Shown here: piece by piece, positions 9,507 to 18,682 of the stretch
How the letters are laid out: the number at the start of each line of letters is the position of its first letter
How positions within the stretch are numbered: position 1 is the first letter of the stretch
NCBI GenBank assembly: GCA_015066445.1
Contig: SVOK01000003.1
Coordinates: forward strand, 50,706 to 114,705
Direction of reading: 5' to 3'
Length of the DNA: 64,000 bases
DNA from: Oscillospiraceae bacterium
Lineage (GTDB): Bacteria > Bacillota > Clostridia > Oscillospirales > Acutalibacteraceae
Position numbers and translations under genes: made by a program
The notes under the pieces: generated by a model
Databases searched by the model: none
Told to the model about the DNA's origin: nothing
What the model saw: only the letters and a program-made list of their open reading frames with translations

Positions 9507-10439
9507 ATGAGCACAGCAAATTTGGCTGTTAAAGCCTCTAAAAACAGAAGAATAGAAAATCCGTTAATAAAATACTCCCATTGGGTTATGATTTTACCTT
9601 TTCTTGTTCTGTTTTTAATATTTATTATTCTACCTATAATTTTTGCAATTGGTCTTTCCTTTACAAACTTTAACGCAGTAGAAACACCTGAATTTGTACT
9701 TTTTGAAAATTACTCAAGAATTTTTTCAAAAGATGCAGTTTTTATGCAAAAAATCTTACCTAATACCATTCTTTATGCGGTAATTGTAGGTCCTGGCGGA
9801 TATGTGCTTGCATTTATTATGGCGTGGCTTCTGTCTCAGTTACCTAAGCTGCAGAGAACGATTTTAGCAGTATTGCTTTATCTTCCTTCGATGACAGCAG
9901 GTACTACAATTTCTACCGTTTGGGCAGTGCTGTTTTCGGGTGACAGAACAGGTTATCTTAATAGTGTTTTCTTAAGACTTGGTCTTATTCAGAAACCTAT
10001 AACCTGGTTACAGGGCGAGGATACCCTTATGCCGATTATGATTTTGGTAGCCTTATGGTCAAGCCTTGGTATAGGCTTCTTGTCCATACTTTCAGGTATT
10101 CTTGATGTTAACCCCGAGCTTTATGAGGCTGCCCGTCTTGACGGCGTTAAAAACAGGGTACAGGAAGCTATTTATGTTACAGTGCCTTCTATCAGACCTC
10201 AAATGCTGTTCGGCGCAGTTATGGCGGTAGTTAATACCTTTAACTCTGCAGGACTCGGTGTACAGCTCTCAGGCTCAAACCCAACGCCGAATTACGCCGG
10301 TTCGCTAATTGTAAACCATGTTGATGACTACGGATTTATCCGTTATGAAATGGGTTATGCAGCGGCGCTTTCAGTTATATTACTTATAATTATTTCACTG
10401 GCAAGCAAGCTGGCCTACAGGCTTTTCGGTGATAATTAG
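9507..10439 (+). CDS. Sugar ABC transporter permease, MalF/UgpA type
   Basis: 310 residues, six predicted membrane helices starting at about residue 28, with the EAA loop EAARLDGVKNRVQEA followed by VPSIRP, the contact site for the ATPase. It is the first permease of a CUT1-type importer and sits 24 bases after the binding-protein gene, with GGGGAGG before its ATG. It pairs with the next permease. No ATPase gene is present in the locus, as is common in Firmicutes where one MsmK-type ATPase elsewhere serves several importers (family knowledge). Confidence 0.93.
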   Translation: MSTANLAVKASKNRRIENPLIKYSHWVMILPFLVLFLIFIILPIIFAIGLSFTNFNAVETPEFVLFENYSRIFSKDAVFMQKILPNTILYAVIVGPGGYVLAFIMAWLLSQLPKLQRTILAVLLYLPSMTAGTTISTVWAVLFSGDRTGYLNSVFLRLGLIQKPITWLQGEDTLMPIMILVALWSSLGIGFLSILSGILDVNPELYEAARLDGVKNRVQEAIYVTVPSIRPQMLFGAVMAVVNTFNSAGLGVQLSGSNPTPNYAGSLIVNHVDDYGFIRYEMGYAAALSVILLIIISLASKLAYRLFGDN

Positions 10440-10477
10440 TTTTAAAAAATAAAATTACTGAATATCGGGTGAGTTTT

Positions 10478-11353
10478 TTGAAAACAAAACATAAATATGC
10501 GATTAAAAGAATTATCAGGACAGAGCGCTCCAATATAGTGGTTTATTTAATGCTGTTGCCTATGGTTGTATTGGCGGTTTTGCCTATCCTATACATAGTA
10601 TTCACCGCATTTAAGCCTATGGGCGAGTTATTTGCCTATCCACCTAAATTTATAACCACAAGACCTACATTTGATAACTTTACAAAGCTGTTTGAAGCTT
10701 CGGAAAATACAGTTTTCCCACTTTCTATGTATTTGTTCAACAGTATAGTTTCTACTGTTTCTGTTGTGGTACTTGGTATGTTTATTTCACTTTCGGCGGC
10801 ATTTGTTCTGTCAAAGAAAAGATTCAGGGGTAGACAGCTTATATTTAAATTGAACACCCTTTCTATGATGTTCGTTGCTACAGCTGTTAGTATTCCACGA
10901 TACCTTATTGTAAAAGAGGTAGGCTTGCTTGATACTTTTTTTGCAAATATTATACCGCTTTTGGCAGCTCCAATTTCGGTATTCTTGCTTAAACAGTTTG
11001 TGGATCAGTTACCTGATGCACTTATCGAGTCGGCAAGAATAGACGGAGCAAATGATTATCAGATTTTGTTTAAAATTATAATGCCGCTCGTAAAATCTGC
11101 ATTGGCAACGGTGGCTATACTGCTTTTCCAGAATTCGTGGAACAGTATGGAAGCTTCTAATCTGTTTATTACTACAGAATCCTATAAGACCTTTGCATTT
11201 TATATGCACAGTCTTTCTGCCGCAGGTAACGGTGTTGCAGGAGCAGGTATGTCAGCCGCGGCGGCGCTTTTGATGTTTGTTCCCAATGTTGTACTTTTTG
11301 TAAGTATGCAGTCACGCGTAATGAGTACTATGGCTCATTCAGGTCTTAAATAA
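10478..11353 (+). CDS. Sugar ABC transporter permease, MalG/UgpE type
   Basis: About 291 residues with six membrane helices and the EAA loop ESARIDGANDYQILFKIIMP, the second half of the CUT1 permease pair. I chose TTG at 10478 because GGGTGAG lies four bases before it; the GTG at 10469 is part of that ribosome site and has none of its own. The C-terminus (MQSRVMSTMAHSGLK) resembles the QR-x-x-x-G-x-x-x-GAVK ending of family members. Same operon as the preceding permease and the NHL-Yip1 gene. Confidence 0.9.
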   Translation: MKTKHKYAIKRIIRTERSNIVVYLMLLPMVVLAVLPILYIVFTAFKPMGELFAYPPKFITTRPTFDNFTKLFEASENTVFPLSMYLFNSIVSTVSVVVLGMFISLSAAFVLSKKRFRGRQLIFKLNTLSMMFVATAVSIPRYLIVKEVGLLDTFFANIIPLLAAPISVFLLKQFVDQLPDALIESARIDGANDYQILFKIIMPLVKSALATVAILLFQNSWNSMEASNLFITTESYKTFAFYMHSLSAAGNGVAGAGMSAAAALLMFVPNVVLFVSMQSRVMSTMAHSGLK

Positions 11354-11366
11354 AGGAGAGGGAGAA

Positions 11367-13385
11367 ATGCTAAAAACCAGAGCAATCTTAAAAAGGCTTT
11401 TTTTGATTTTTGCAGTAGTCTGTCTTATGATTACCCCCTCTTTTACCGCTTTTGCCGAAAGTGCATCCTCTTATACATATACCCCGTCTGTAGAGGACGG
11501 ATGGATTACTACACAGGATGCCTATCAGGTAGGAAGCGTAATTCTGCAGGAGTTAGAGCTAAACGCTCCTCAGGATATATTTGTTAAAGACGGAAAGCTT
11601 TATGTGGCAGATACGGGAAATGTAAGAATTGTTGTATATGATTTAAAAACACAAAATCATTATGAAATAAAGAATGAAAAGTTCAAAACCCCCTCGGGAA
11701 TTTTTGTAAACAATGAGGGAACGGTTTATATTGCAGATAAGGATGCCGCTACAGTTTTTGTTGTAAACAGTAATGGCGAGCTTATCGGCGAATACGGACA
11801 CCCCACAACCGCAACCTTTGGTAAAAGTGCGGTATACCGCCCCTCCAAGGTTGTAGTTAATAATTCGGGTGTAATGTATATTGTATCCGATGGCGCGTTT
11901 GACGGTATGGTTCAGATTGATAAAAACGGCGAGTTTCTCGGATATTTTGGCTATAATAACAGCACCTTTACTCTTTGGGACTATATTGTTGAAAACTTTT
12001 TTACTGATGCTATGAAGGAAAGGCTTTCAAATAAAGTGCCTTTCTCGTTCAAAAATGCGGATATTGATAAAAAGGGACTTATATATTCCGTAACACAGGC
12101 GGCAAAGGGAAATGCTCTTAAAAAGCATGATGCCGCAGGTATTAACCTTATGCCTACGGAAATGGTGGATGAGGTTGATTTTACAGATGTTTGCGTAGGT
12201 GCCCGTAACAATGTATATGCCGTTACCTCTACAGGACTTATATTTGAGTATGATATGAACGGCGAGCTGTTATTCACCTTTGGCGGAAGAGCTATTTCAA
12301 CTGAAAAATACGGTGTGTTTACTAATGTTTCTGCAATTTGCTGTGATGAGGATAATAAGCTCTATGCTCTTGATTTCGAAAGAGGCATAGTTCATATAAT
12401 GCATCCTACCGATTTTGCGCAGACCTATCATAAAGCTATCGAGCTTTATAATTCAGGTAAGTATAATGACAGCGCTGATTTGTGGAAGCATATTGCCGCT
12501 GTTGGCGGTTCAAGCTATTATGCTGAAAACAGTTTGGCTCAATGCCTTTTTGAAGCAAAGGATTATAAAACCGCATTAGAGCATTATAAAATTGCCGGTA
12601 ACAGAGAAGGTTATTCCGATTGCTATTGGCAGATAAGAAATGGCCAGATTTCAAAGGCAGTACCTTATGTAATAGTTGTTTTGGCAGTATTGCTGATAGC
12701 AGGCTTTATATTTAAAAGAATTAATAAGGATAAAATTGATAAGCGTTTTAGCAAATCTATAATAAAAGATGATTTTATGCTTATATTCAAGGTGCTTCGT
12801 CACCCTATTGACAGCTTTTACGGTATAAGACGAGAGGGCAAGGGACATATTGGAACGGCTATCGGTCTTTATATTGTAGAATATCTTATAACAATAGCGT
12901 ATTTCACCTTATCGGGCTTTGCGCTTATCGGTAATGCCGATAATGTTTCAGTCCTGCTTATGAGCCTTATTTTCTGGGGAGTTATAGGCTTGTTTGTAGC
13001 GTGTAACTATCTTGTAAGCGCTGTGGGTGAGGGTGAAGCCAGATTCAGGGACGTATTCATAGCGACTCCTTATGTGCTTTCTCCCGTTACGGTTTTAATG
13101 CCCTTTGTTATTCTTATCTCTCACATAGTAACACAGAACGAATTAAGACTTTTAGAGCTTGCTGTTATTGCAATTTTACTTTGGGTGTTAGTTTGTCTGT
13201 TTATTGCAACCCGTGAAATTCACGCTTACGAGCCAAAATCAGTTATAAGTAATTTGCTTATAACCGTATTCCTTATGGCGGTGGTTGTATTGGCGGTTTC
13301 ATTGGTTTATATGTTCTGCGATCAGCTTATCAGTATGATTATTTCTGTTGTGAAGGAGTTGAATTACCGTGTGTTCCTATCGTAA
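11367..13385 (+). CDS. NHL beta-propeller, TPR and Yip1 membrane protein
   Basis: 672 residues. A signal peptide (1-30) is followed by NHL-type propeller repeats to about residue 340 (APQDIFVKDGKLYVADTGNVRIVVYD, PSGIFVNNEGTVYIAD), then TPR-like helices at 350-425 (AIELYNSGKYNDSADLW, ALEHYKIAGN), a transmembrane helix near 430-446 and a C-terminal Yip1-type domain with about five more helices. The propeller should face outside and the Yip1 part lies in the membrane. Function is unknown. Its place between two permease pairs, overlapping the DUF5696 gene by 17 bases, suggests a part in glycan uptake or in organising the import complex (inference). Confidence 0.8.
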   Translation: MLKTRAILKRLFLIFAVVCLMITPSFTAFAESASSYTYTPSVEDGWITTQDAYQVGSVILQELELNAPQDIFVKDGKLYVADTGNVRIVVYDLKTQNHYEIKNEKFKTPSGIFVNNEGTVYIADKDAATVFVVNSNGELIGEYGHPTTATFGKSAVYRPSKVVVNNSGVMYIVSDGAFDGMVQIDKNGEFLGYFGYNNSTFTLWDYIVENFFTDAMKERLSNKVPFSFKNADIDKKGLIYSVTQAAKGNALKKHDAAGINLMPTEMVDEVDFTDVCVGARNNVYAVTSTGLIFEYDMNGELLFTFGGRAISTEKYGVFTNVSAICCDEDNKLYALDFERGIVHIMHPTDFAQTYHKAIELYNSGKYNDSADLWKHIAAVGGSSYYAENSLAQCLFEAKDYKTALEHYKIAGNREGYSDCYWQIRNGQISKAVPYVIVVLAVLLIAGFIFKRINKDKIDKRFSKSIIKDDFMLIFKVLRHPIDSFYGIRREGKGHIGTAIGLYIVEYLITIAYFTLSGFALIGNADNVSVLLMSLIFWGVIGLFVACNYLVSAVGEGEARFRDVFIATPYVLSPVTVLMPFVILISHIVTQNELRLLELAVIAILLWVLVCLFIATREIHAYEPKSVISNLLITVFLMAVVVLAVSLVYMFCDQLISMIISVVKELNYRVFLS

Positions 13386-15669
13386 AATATTATCACTTGT
13401 AGTGGTTTTGTGTATGATACTTTTATGCTCGGGCTGCGGTAATAATGCTGATGCCGGAAAATACAGTATTGAGGAATCCTTGGTTGGTGAGGTAGATATA
13501 GCACAGCTTTCTTCAAACCGATTTACGCAGCTCGATAGCAGTACGCAAAAGCCTTTGCCGTCATACGGGCTTGACGGCTACAAGTTAGTTTGTGAAAACG
13601 AAAACCTTGCGCTTTATATTGATGAAGAAATTGCAAGTATCAGGGTAGCTGACAAAAAGAGCGGCTATGTTTGGGGTGCTTTAACCGAAAAAGACCCTGA
13701 AAATCTTAATAAAACCTGGACCTCCTTTGCACAGTCGGTTGTAAGCATTTCTTATATGGATAAAACCGGCTCAACCAAGCAGATAGGCGCTGGTCATTCG
13801 AGTGCTAAGTGTAAATATAAGTATACCGATAACGGCTTTATCTGTAAGGTCGATTTTGGAAGAAAGGTTGATATTTCTTTAGAGGCTAAAGTCACCTTAG
13901 AAAAGGATAATATTAAATTTTCGGTAAACGATGAAACTATTGAAGAAGACGGCGAAAACTTTGTTGCTATGATTTATTTTGCTCCCTTCTTTGGAAGTAC
14001 AGTTTCAGACAATAGTGACGGTTATCTTTTTGTACCTGATGGTAGCGGAGCACTTATCAGGTATCAAAAGCCAAAGAAATATTTAAAATCATATTCTGAA
14101 AGGGTTTACGGTCTGGATTACGCTATTGATAATCTTAATGAATTAAATGACCTTAAATCTAACCGACCCAGGGATATGCTGAAAGCAAACAGCACTATTA
14201 CTATGCCTGTTTTCGGCGTATCACTCGGTGTTAATCGGAATGCTATTTTAGGCAGAGTGTCTAAGGGAGACAGCTATGCTTATATAAACGCTTCGCCTGC
14301 AGGTGTTGTTACAGATTATAACTGGGCTACGGCATCGTTTATCTACCGTCAGGTTTATTCACAGCCCACCTCTAAAAACGGCGCAGGTGTTCCTGTTGTA
14401 CAAAAAAGCAGAAATACTGTTAATCCCGAAATGGAAATTTATTTCCTTAGCGGTGAAAATGCCAATTATAGCGGTATGGCGGCTAAATACAGCGAAATTT
14501 TAAAGGACGAGGGTATCCTTAAGGATAATATAAATAATACAGAATCTAATCTCTATCTTGATTTTATTGCGGCTGATGTTGAAAAGCAGCTTATCGGCAA
14601 TAAAGAAAAAACAGTTACTTCTATGGAGTATATAAAAAATTCCTTAGAAAAGCTTAATAGCAACGGTGTTAAAAATATTTCTTTATCACTGTTAGGCTGG
14701 CAGCAGGGCGGACTTAGCGGTTATAAAAAATCTTCGGTTTACAGCAATACTGTTATTGGTGAATTTGCAGATTTTGCCGATATTAAGAAAATCCTATCTG
14801 AAAATGGGGGAGAGCTGTCTTTTTATACCGACCCTTTGCGTGCTAAGGAAATTCAGATAAACAGCCGTGTGGATGCGGGTATAAATCTTTCTCAAAGTCC
14901 GATATGCGATACTGCGGTTGATACTAAAAAGTTTTTGGGCGATACTTGGTATCTTAAAACCGAAACCGCCTTTAAATATTTAAATAAGCAGTTTAATGCT
15001 CTTAATAAAGAAAATTTATCTGTGAGCTTAGACGGCGGTAATCTGCTTTATGGTGAGTATCTTGTAAACAGCTTTATTTCAAGAGAGGAAACAAAAGGCT
15101 TTATTGAAGAAAAGGTTTCAAAAATTTACAGCAAGCAAAAAAATCTTGCTGTTTATAATCCTAATCAGTATTTATTGCCATTTGTATCTGCTTACAGAAA
15201 CGCGCCTATTTCCTGTAATCAGGAAATTTACATAACCGATTCTGTACCTTTCCTACAGCTTGTGTTGTCAGGAAATATGGTATTGGTAGCGCCTTATGCT
15301 AATGAGAATTTCTATTCCAAAATAGATATGCTCAAGTGCTTGGAGTATAATATGTACCCCTCTTTTATATTGACAGAGGAAAGTAATTTAGAACTCGAGA
15401 AAACCACGCTTTCTGACAGGGTTTCAACGTGTTTTGATAACTGGGAAAAGACCATTTGTGATATTGATTCATTTATATGCTCAGCTCTTCAAAACGTAAG
15501 AGGAAAGCAGATGTTAAGCCATAAGCGAATTAACCAAACCGTATTTATGACTACATACGAAAATGGAGTAATGTATATTAATTATGGCGAGGAACAGTAT
15601 AAAACTCCTGATGGCGCTACTGTAGAGCCTGAAAGCTTTTATTTTTGTGAGGTGAAGGATAATGGCTAA
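13369..15669 (+). CDS. DUF5696-type lipoprotein
   Basis: 766 residues with a lipoprotein signal (LLCSGC, Cys23 the lipidated residue), so it is held on the outer face of the membrane. I assign it to DUF5696, a family found next to sugar ABC permeases in Firmicutes. The N-terminal part is beta-rich (VADKKSGYVWGAL, YLFVPDGSGALIRY); the middle, near residues 390-560, has barrel-like strands (SLSLLGWQQGG, ELSFYTDPL) that would suit a glycosidase-like fold, but I see no proven catalytic pair. GTG start at 13369, behind GAAGGAG and inside the end of the upstream gene. It overlaps the next permease by eight bases. Confidence 0.75.
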   Translation: MCSYRKILSLVVVLCMILLCSGCGNNADAGKYSIEESLVGEVDIAQLSSNRFTQLDSSTQKPLPSYGLDGYKLVCENENLALYIDEEIASIRVADKKSGYVWGALTEKDPENLNKTWTSFAQSVVSISYMDKTGSTKQIGAGHSSAKCKYKYTDNGFICKVDFGRKVDISLEAKVTLEKDNIKFSVNDETIEEDGENFVAMIYFAPFFGSTVSDNSDGYLFVPDGSGALIRYQKPKKYLKSYSERVYGLDYAIDNLNELNDLKSNRPRDMLKANSTITMPVFGVSLGVNRNAILGRVSKGDSYAYINASPAGVVTDYNWATASFIYRQVYSQPTSKNGAGVPVVQKSRNTVNPEMEIYFLSGENANYSGMAAKYSEILKDEGILKDNINNTESNLYLDFIAADVEKQLIGNKEKTVTSMEYIKNSLEKLNSNGVKNISLSLLGWQQGGLSGYKKSSVYSNTVIGEFADFADIKKILSENGGELSFYTDPLRAKEIQINSRVDAGINLSQSPICDTAVDTKKFLGDTWYLKTETAFKYLNKQFNALNKENLSVSLDGGNLLYGEYLVNSFISREETKGFIEEKVSKIYSKQKNLAVYNPNQYLLPFVSAYRNAPISCNQEIYITDSVPFLQLVLSGNMVLVAPYANENFYSKIDMLKCLEYNMYPSFILTEESNLELEKTTLSDRVSTCFDNWEKTICDIDSFICSALQNVRGKQMLSHKRINQTVFMTTYENGVMYINYGEEQYKTPDGATVEPESFYFCEVKDNG

Positions 15670-16537
15670 TCAATCTAAAATGACCTTAAAAACAAAAGAA
15701 AAGCTTATGGGTGTTATGTTTATGCTTCCTTGGATTTTGGGTCTGCTTATCTTTTCACTTTATCCGCTTTTTTATTCTATTTGGCTTAGTTTTGCTAATG
15801 TTGAATTTTCTTCTGCAGGTATCTCTACAGATTTTGTCGGAATAAAATGGTATAAGGAGCTTTTTACCGAGGACCCGAATTTTATAACCAATATGGTTGA
15901 TACCTTAAAATCAATCGTATTTTCAGCTCCTATGATAATTGTAGCTTCTATAATACTTGCTTTACTTCTTAATAAAGCTTTACCGGGAAGAGCTATTTTC
16001 AGAGCGCTGTATTTCTTCCCTGTAATTATTATAAGCGGACCTGTTATGTCGAAGCTTATAAATAATCAGGCAACCTCCATTATCCACCCCGACCAGTATT
16101 CTATTTATACTGTAATTGAAAATATGCCTGATATTATTTCTGTACCGCTTACATATATTTTTGATAATATTGTAATTATTTTATGGTACTCTGGCGTGCA
16201 GATGCTTATTATTCTTACAGGTCTTCAAAAGATAGGCGACTCTATTTACGAGGCGGCTTCGATTGACGGCGCAGGCTCATGGGAAAAGTTCTGGAAAATA
16301 ACTCTGCCGTATCTCAGACCTATGATTCTTGTATCTTCCGCTTATACGGTTGTTGACCTTGCAAGTATGTCTACTACTCCTATACACGCTTACATTGAAA
16401 AGAATGTTACCAACATATTAAAGCCATATTCCTATTCGTCTGCTATTTCGTGGCTTTATGCTTTGGCAATACTCGCAATACTGGGTATAGTATTCTTTAT
16501 TTTACGTGAAAGGAGAGCAAAACTGTATGCTAAATAA
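15662..16537 (+). CDS. Sugar ABC transporter permease, second pair, MalF type
   Basis: 291 residues with about six membrane helices and the EAA loop EAASIDGAGSWEKFWKITLPYLRP. It starts with the ATG overlapping the end of the DUF5696 gene, behind GAGGTGAAGG. This opens a second full permease pair in the same operon, distinct in sequence from the pair at 9507-11353, so the locus has two importers or one importer with two alternative channels. Its binding protein is not obvious; the DUF5696 lipoprotein is the nearest extracellular candidate (inference). Confidence 0.92.
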   Translation: MANQSKMTLKTKEKLMGVMFMLPWILGLLIFSLYPLFYSIWLSFANVEFSSAGISTDFVGIKWYKELFTEDPNFITNMVDTLKSIVFSAPMIIVASIILALLLNKALPGRAIFRALYFFPVIIISGPVMSKLINNQATSIIHPDQYSIYTVIENMPDIISVPLTYIFDNIVIILWYSGVQMLIILTGLQKIGDSIYEAASIDGAGSWEKFWKITLPYLRPMILVSSAYTVVDLASMSTTPIHAYIEKNVTNILKPYSYSSAISWLYALAILAILGIVFFILRERRAKLYAK

Positions 16538-17444
16538 CGGTTTTATAACAAAAAATGCTAAAAAAGCCGGTAAAACGGTAGCCGTAAATGCTATCTTCTA
16601 TTTTCTCCTTATATGCGTGGGATTTGTATTTTTGTATCCTCTTTTGTATATGGTAATAACCTCGCTAATGTCTACAGAGGACCTTATAAATCCGACTATT
16701 ATGTGGGTGCCAACCAAGGTATCGCTCGGTAACTTTAAAATGGTATGGGATGTGCTGGAATATCCTAAAAGCCTGTTAGTAAGCATTATATTTGCTACTA
16801 TATGTGCTGCTTTGCAAACGGTTTCGTGCGCGCTTATGGGATATGCCCTTGCAAGATTTGATGTGCCGTTAAAAAAACTGTGGATAGGCATATTAATACT
16901 TTTGTTTGTAATTCCTACTGATGTTTTGACTATTCCAAGATATGTACTTTTTAACTCTTATAATCTTATTGGTTCACCGCTTGCTATAATTATTCCTGCG
17001 GCGACAGGTCAGGGTATTAAGAGCACAATATTTGTACTTATTTTTATGAACGGCTTTGCTTCTGTTCCTAAGTCCTTTGACGAGGCGGCCCAGCTTGACG
17101 GTGCGGGAAGATTAAAGGTATTCTATAAAATTGCTATTCCTATGGCAATTCCTGTTATTACGCTGTGTGTAATATTCTCAGTTGTATGGTATTGGAATGA
17201 TACTGCGCAAACCGCAATGCTTGTAGGTAGCGATTTCGGAACATTGCCGCTTAAGCTTCAAAGCTTCGACGGCGCATTTAAAAACTCTGTTAATGCAGGC
17301 TTTGGCGATGATATGAACCGACTTAACGAATGCTTCCAATTTGCGGCAATTTTACTAACAATTATACCGCTTGTGGCTTTTTATCTTGTAATGCAAAAGC
17401 AGTTTGTTCAGGGTATTGAATCGTCGGGTATTACAGGCGAGTAA
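16527..17444 (+). CDS. Sugar ABC transporter permease, second pair, MalG type
   Basis: About 305 residues with six membrane helices. The EAA loop is EAAQLDGAGRLKVFYKIAIP, followed by a periplasmic-side loop and a C-terminus (MQKQFVQGIESSGITGE) close to the family ending QKYFVKGIMSGAVKG. I chose ATG at 16527, which has AAAGGAG upstream; the GTG at 16506 is inside the upstream gene before that site. It overlaps the preceding permease by 11 bases and completes the second CUT1 pair. Confidence 0.92.
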   Translation: MLNNGFITKNAKKAGKTVAVNAIFYFLLICVGFVFLYPLLYMVITSLMSTEDLINPTIMWVPTKVSLGNFKMVWDVLEYPKSLLVSIIFATICAALQTVSCALMGYALARFDVPLKKLWIGILILLFVIPTDVLTIPRYVLFNSYNLIGSPLAIIIPAATGQGIKSTIFVLIFMNGFASVPKSFDEAAQLDGAGRLKVFYKIAIPMAIPVITLCVIFSVVWYWNDTAQTAMLVGSDFGTLPLKLQSFDGAFKNSVNAGFGDDMNRLNECFQFAAILLTIIPLVAFYLVMQKQFVQGIESSGITGE

Positions 17445-17467
17445 CAAAATCAAAAAAGGTGACTAAT

Positions 17468-18574
17468 ATGAATGAAATTACTATTCCTTCAATTTACGAG
17501 GCAGAATATGCTGATACAAAGGCAAAAATTATTGAAAACACTACCGAGGACAGCTTAAACTTTCTGTTTATTACAGATATGCATATTGACCTTTGGGATA
17601 TGCACGACTGTATTATAAGACAGTGTAATGCAATTATTAAGCTGACTAAGGAAACCCGTATAGACTTTATTTTAATCGGTGGAGATATTATTCACGGAAT
17701 AATTGAAAAGTCAAGAAATTTTGAATATTTCAAGGAGTATGTTGACCTTTTCAGTAAAACAGATGTACCTGTTATCGCAGTTCGCGGTAATCACGATGAC
17801 AATGCCTACCATAACGAGGGCAAGCCTGCAGAAATAAAGGAATTTAGTTGGGAATATATTCCTACACATTGCATTATTTCTGCTGCAGAATGGTCACAAA
17901 GCGTAGGTACGCCTCTTGCTAAAGGCAAGGCAGTAAAGGATAAAAATAATAAGGATTCTTCATATTTCTATGTTGATTTTGAGGATAAGAAAACCCGTGT
18001 TATAACGCTTGATTCTTATGACTATATTGTTGAAGAGAACGAAAGAGGCTATGCAAGATACAGCGCTGAAACCTGGGACAGACTGTCAGATGAGCAGATG
18101 AAATGGTTTGCTGAAACCGCCCTTGACCCCAATAAAGACGGTTGGAATTATATAATTGCAAGCCATAATCACCTTACGGATTCTGGAATTGTAAAGACTT
18201 TTGGCAATAGCGAAACGGTTTGCGCTATTCTGGAGGCATTTAACAACAAAACCGCTTTCGAGAGTGATGAATACGGCATAAAGGTTGATTTCACAAATAA
18301 TACCTCTAAAGCAATATTAAGTATTTTCGGTCATACTCACAGAGATTTCTACACTCACGATAAAAGAACAGGTATGCTGTTTTTGGGTAGTGGCAATGCA
18401 AAGCCTATGGTATATGAGTGTTCAAATTCGGTTTACGAGTATGCTACTTGTGAGCCGAGAGAGAGGGAAACCCATACCGAAGCTCTGTTTGACTGTATTA
18501 TCTGTAAAAAGGACGGTAGTGTTACAAAAATTCGTTTTGGCGCAGGTAATGACCAATTTTTAAAAAGAAATTGA
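17468..18574 (+). CDS. Calcineurin-like metallophosphoesterase
   Basis: About 368 residues, no signal peptide. The metal-binding motifs of the family are all present and in order: DMHID near residue 33, GGDIIHG, GNHDDN, ASHNHL and GHTHRD. These bind two metal ions and hydrolyse phosphomono- or diesters. The substrate is unknown; in this setting it could act on a phosphorylated sugar or on a signal molecule (inference). ATG at 17468 lies eight bases after GGTG; the GTG at 17459 is part of that site. Last gene before a terminator, so it closes the transport operon. Confidence 0.88.
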   Translation: MNEITIPSIYEAEYADTKAKIIENTTEDSLNFLFITDMHIDLWDMHDCIIRQCNAIIKLTKETRIDFILIGGDIIHGIIEKSRNFEYFKEYVDLFSKTDVPVIAVRGNHDDNAYHNEGKPAEIKEFSWEYIPTHCIISAAEWSQSVGTPLAKGKAVKDKNNKDSSYFYVDFEDKKTRVITLDSYDYIVEENERGYARYSAETWDRLSDEQMKWFAETALDPNKDGWNYIIASHNHLTDSGIVKTFGNSETVCAILEAFNNKTAFESDEYGIKVDFTNNTSKAILSIFGHTHRDFYTHDKRTGMLFLGSGNAKPMVYECSNSVYEYATCEPRERETHTEALFDCIICKKDGSVTKIRFGAGNDQFLKRN

Positions 18575-18583
18575 TAATATATA

Positions 18584-18630
18584 AAAACTTCCCTGAAAAC
18601 CTATAAAAATAAGAGGTGCAGGGAAGTTTT
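18584..18630 (+). terminator. Terminator after the metallophosphoesterase gene
   Basis: Perfect 12-pair stem (18584-18595 with 18619-18630) with a 23-base loop and a 3' arm ending in four T. It separates the transport operon from the GH3 gene. Confidence 0.75.
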
Positions 18631-18682
18631 AAAAAGTTTTGCTTTTAATCAATATTTCAAGTAATTATTGGGAGTGTTTTAA

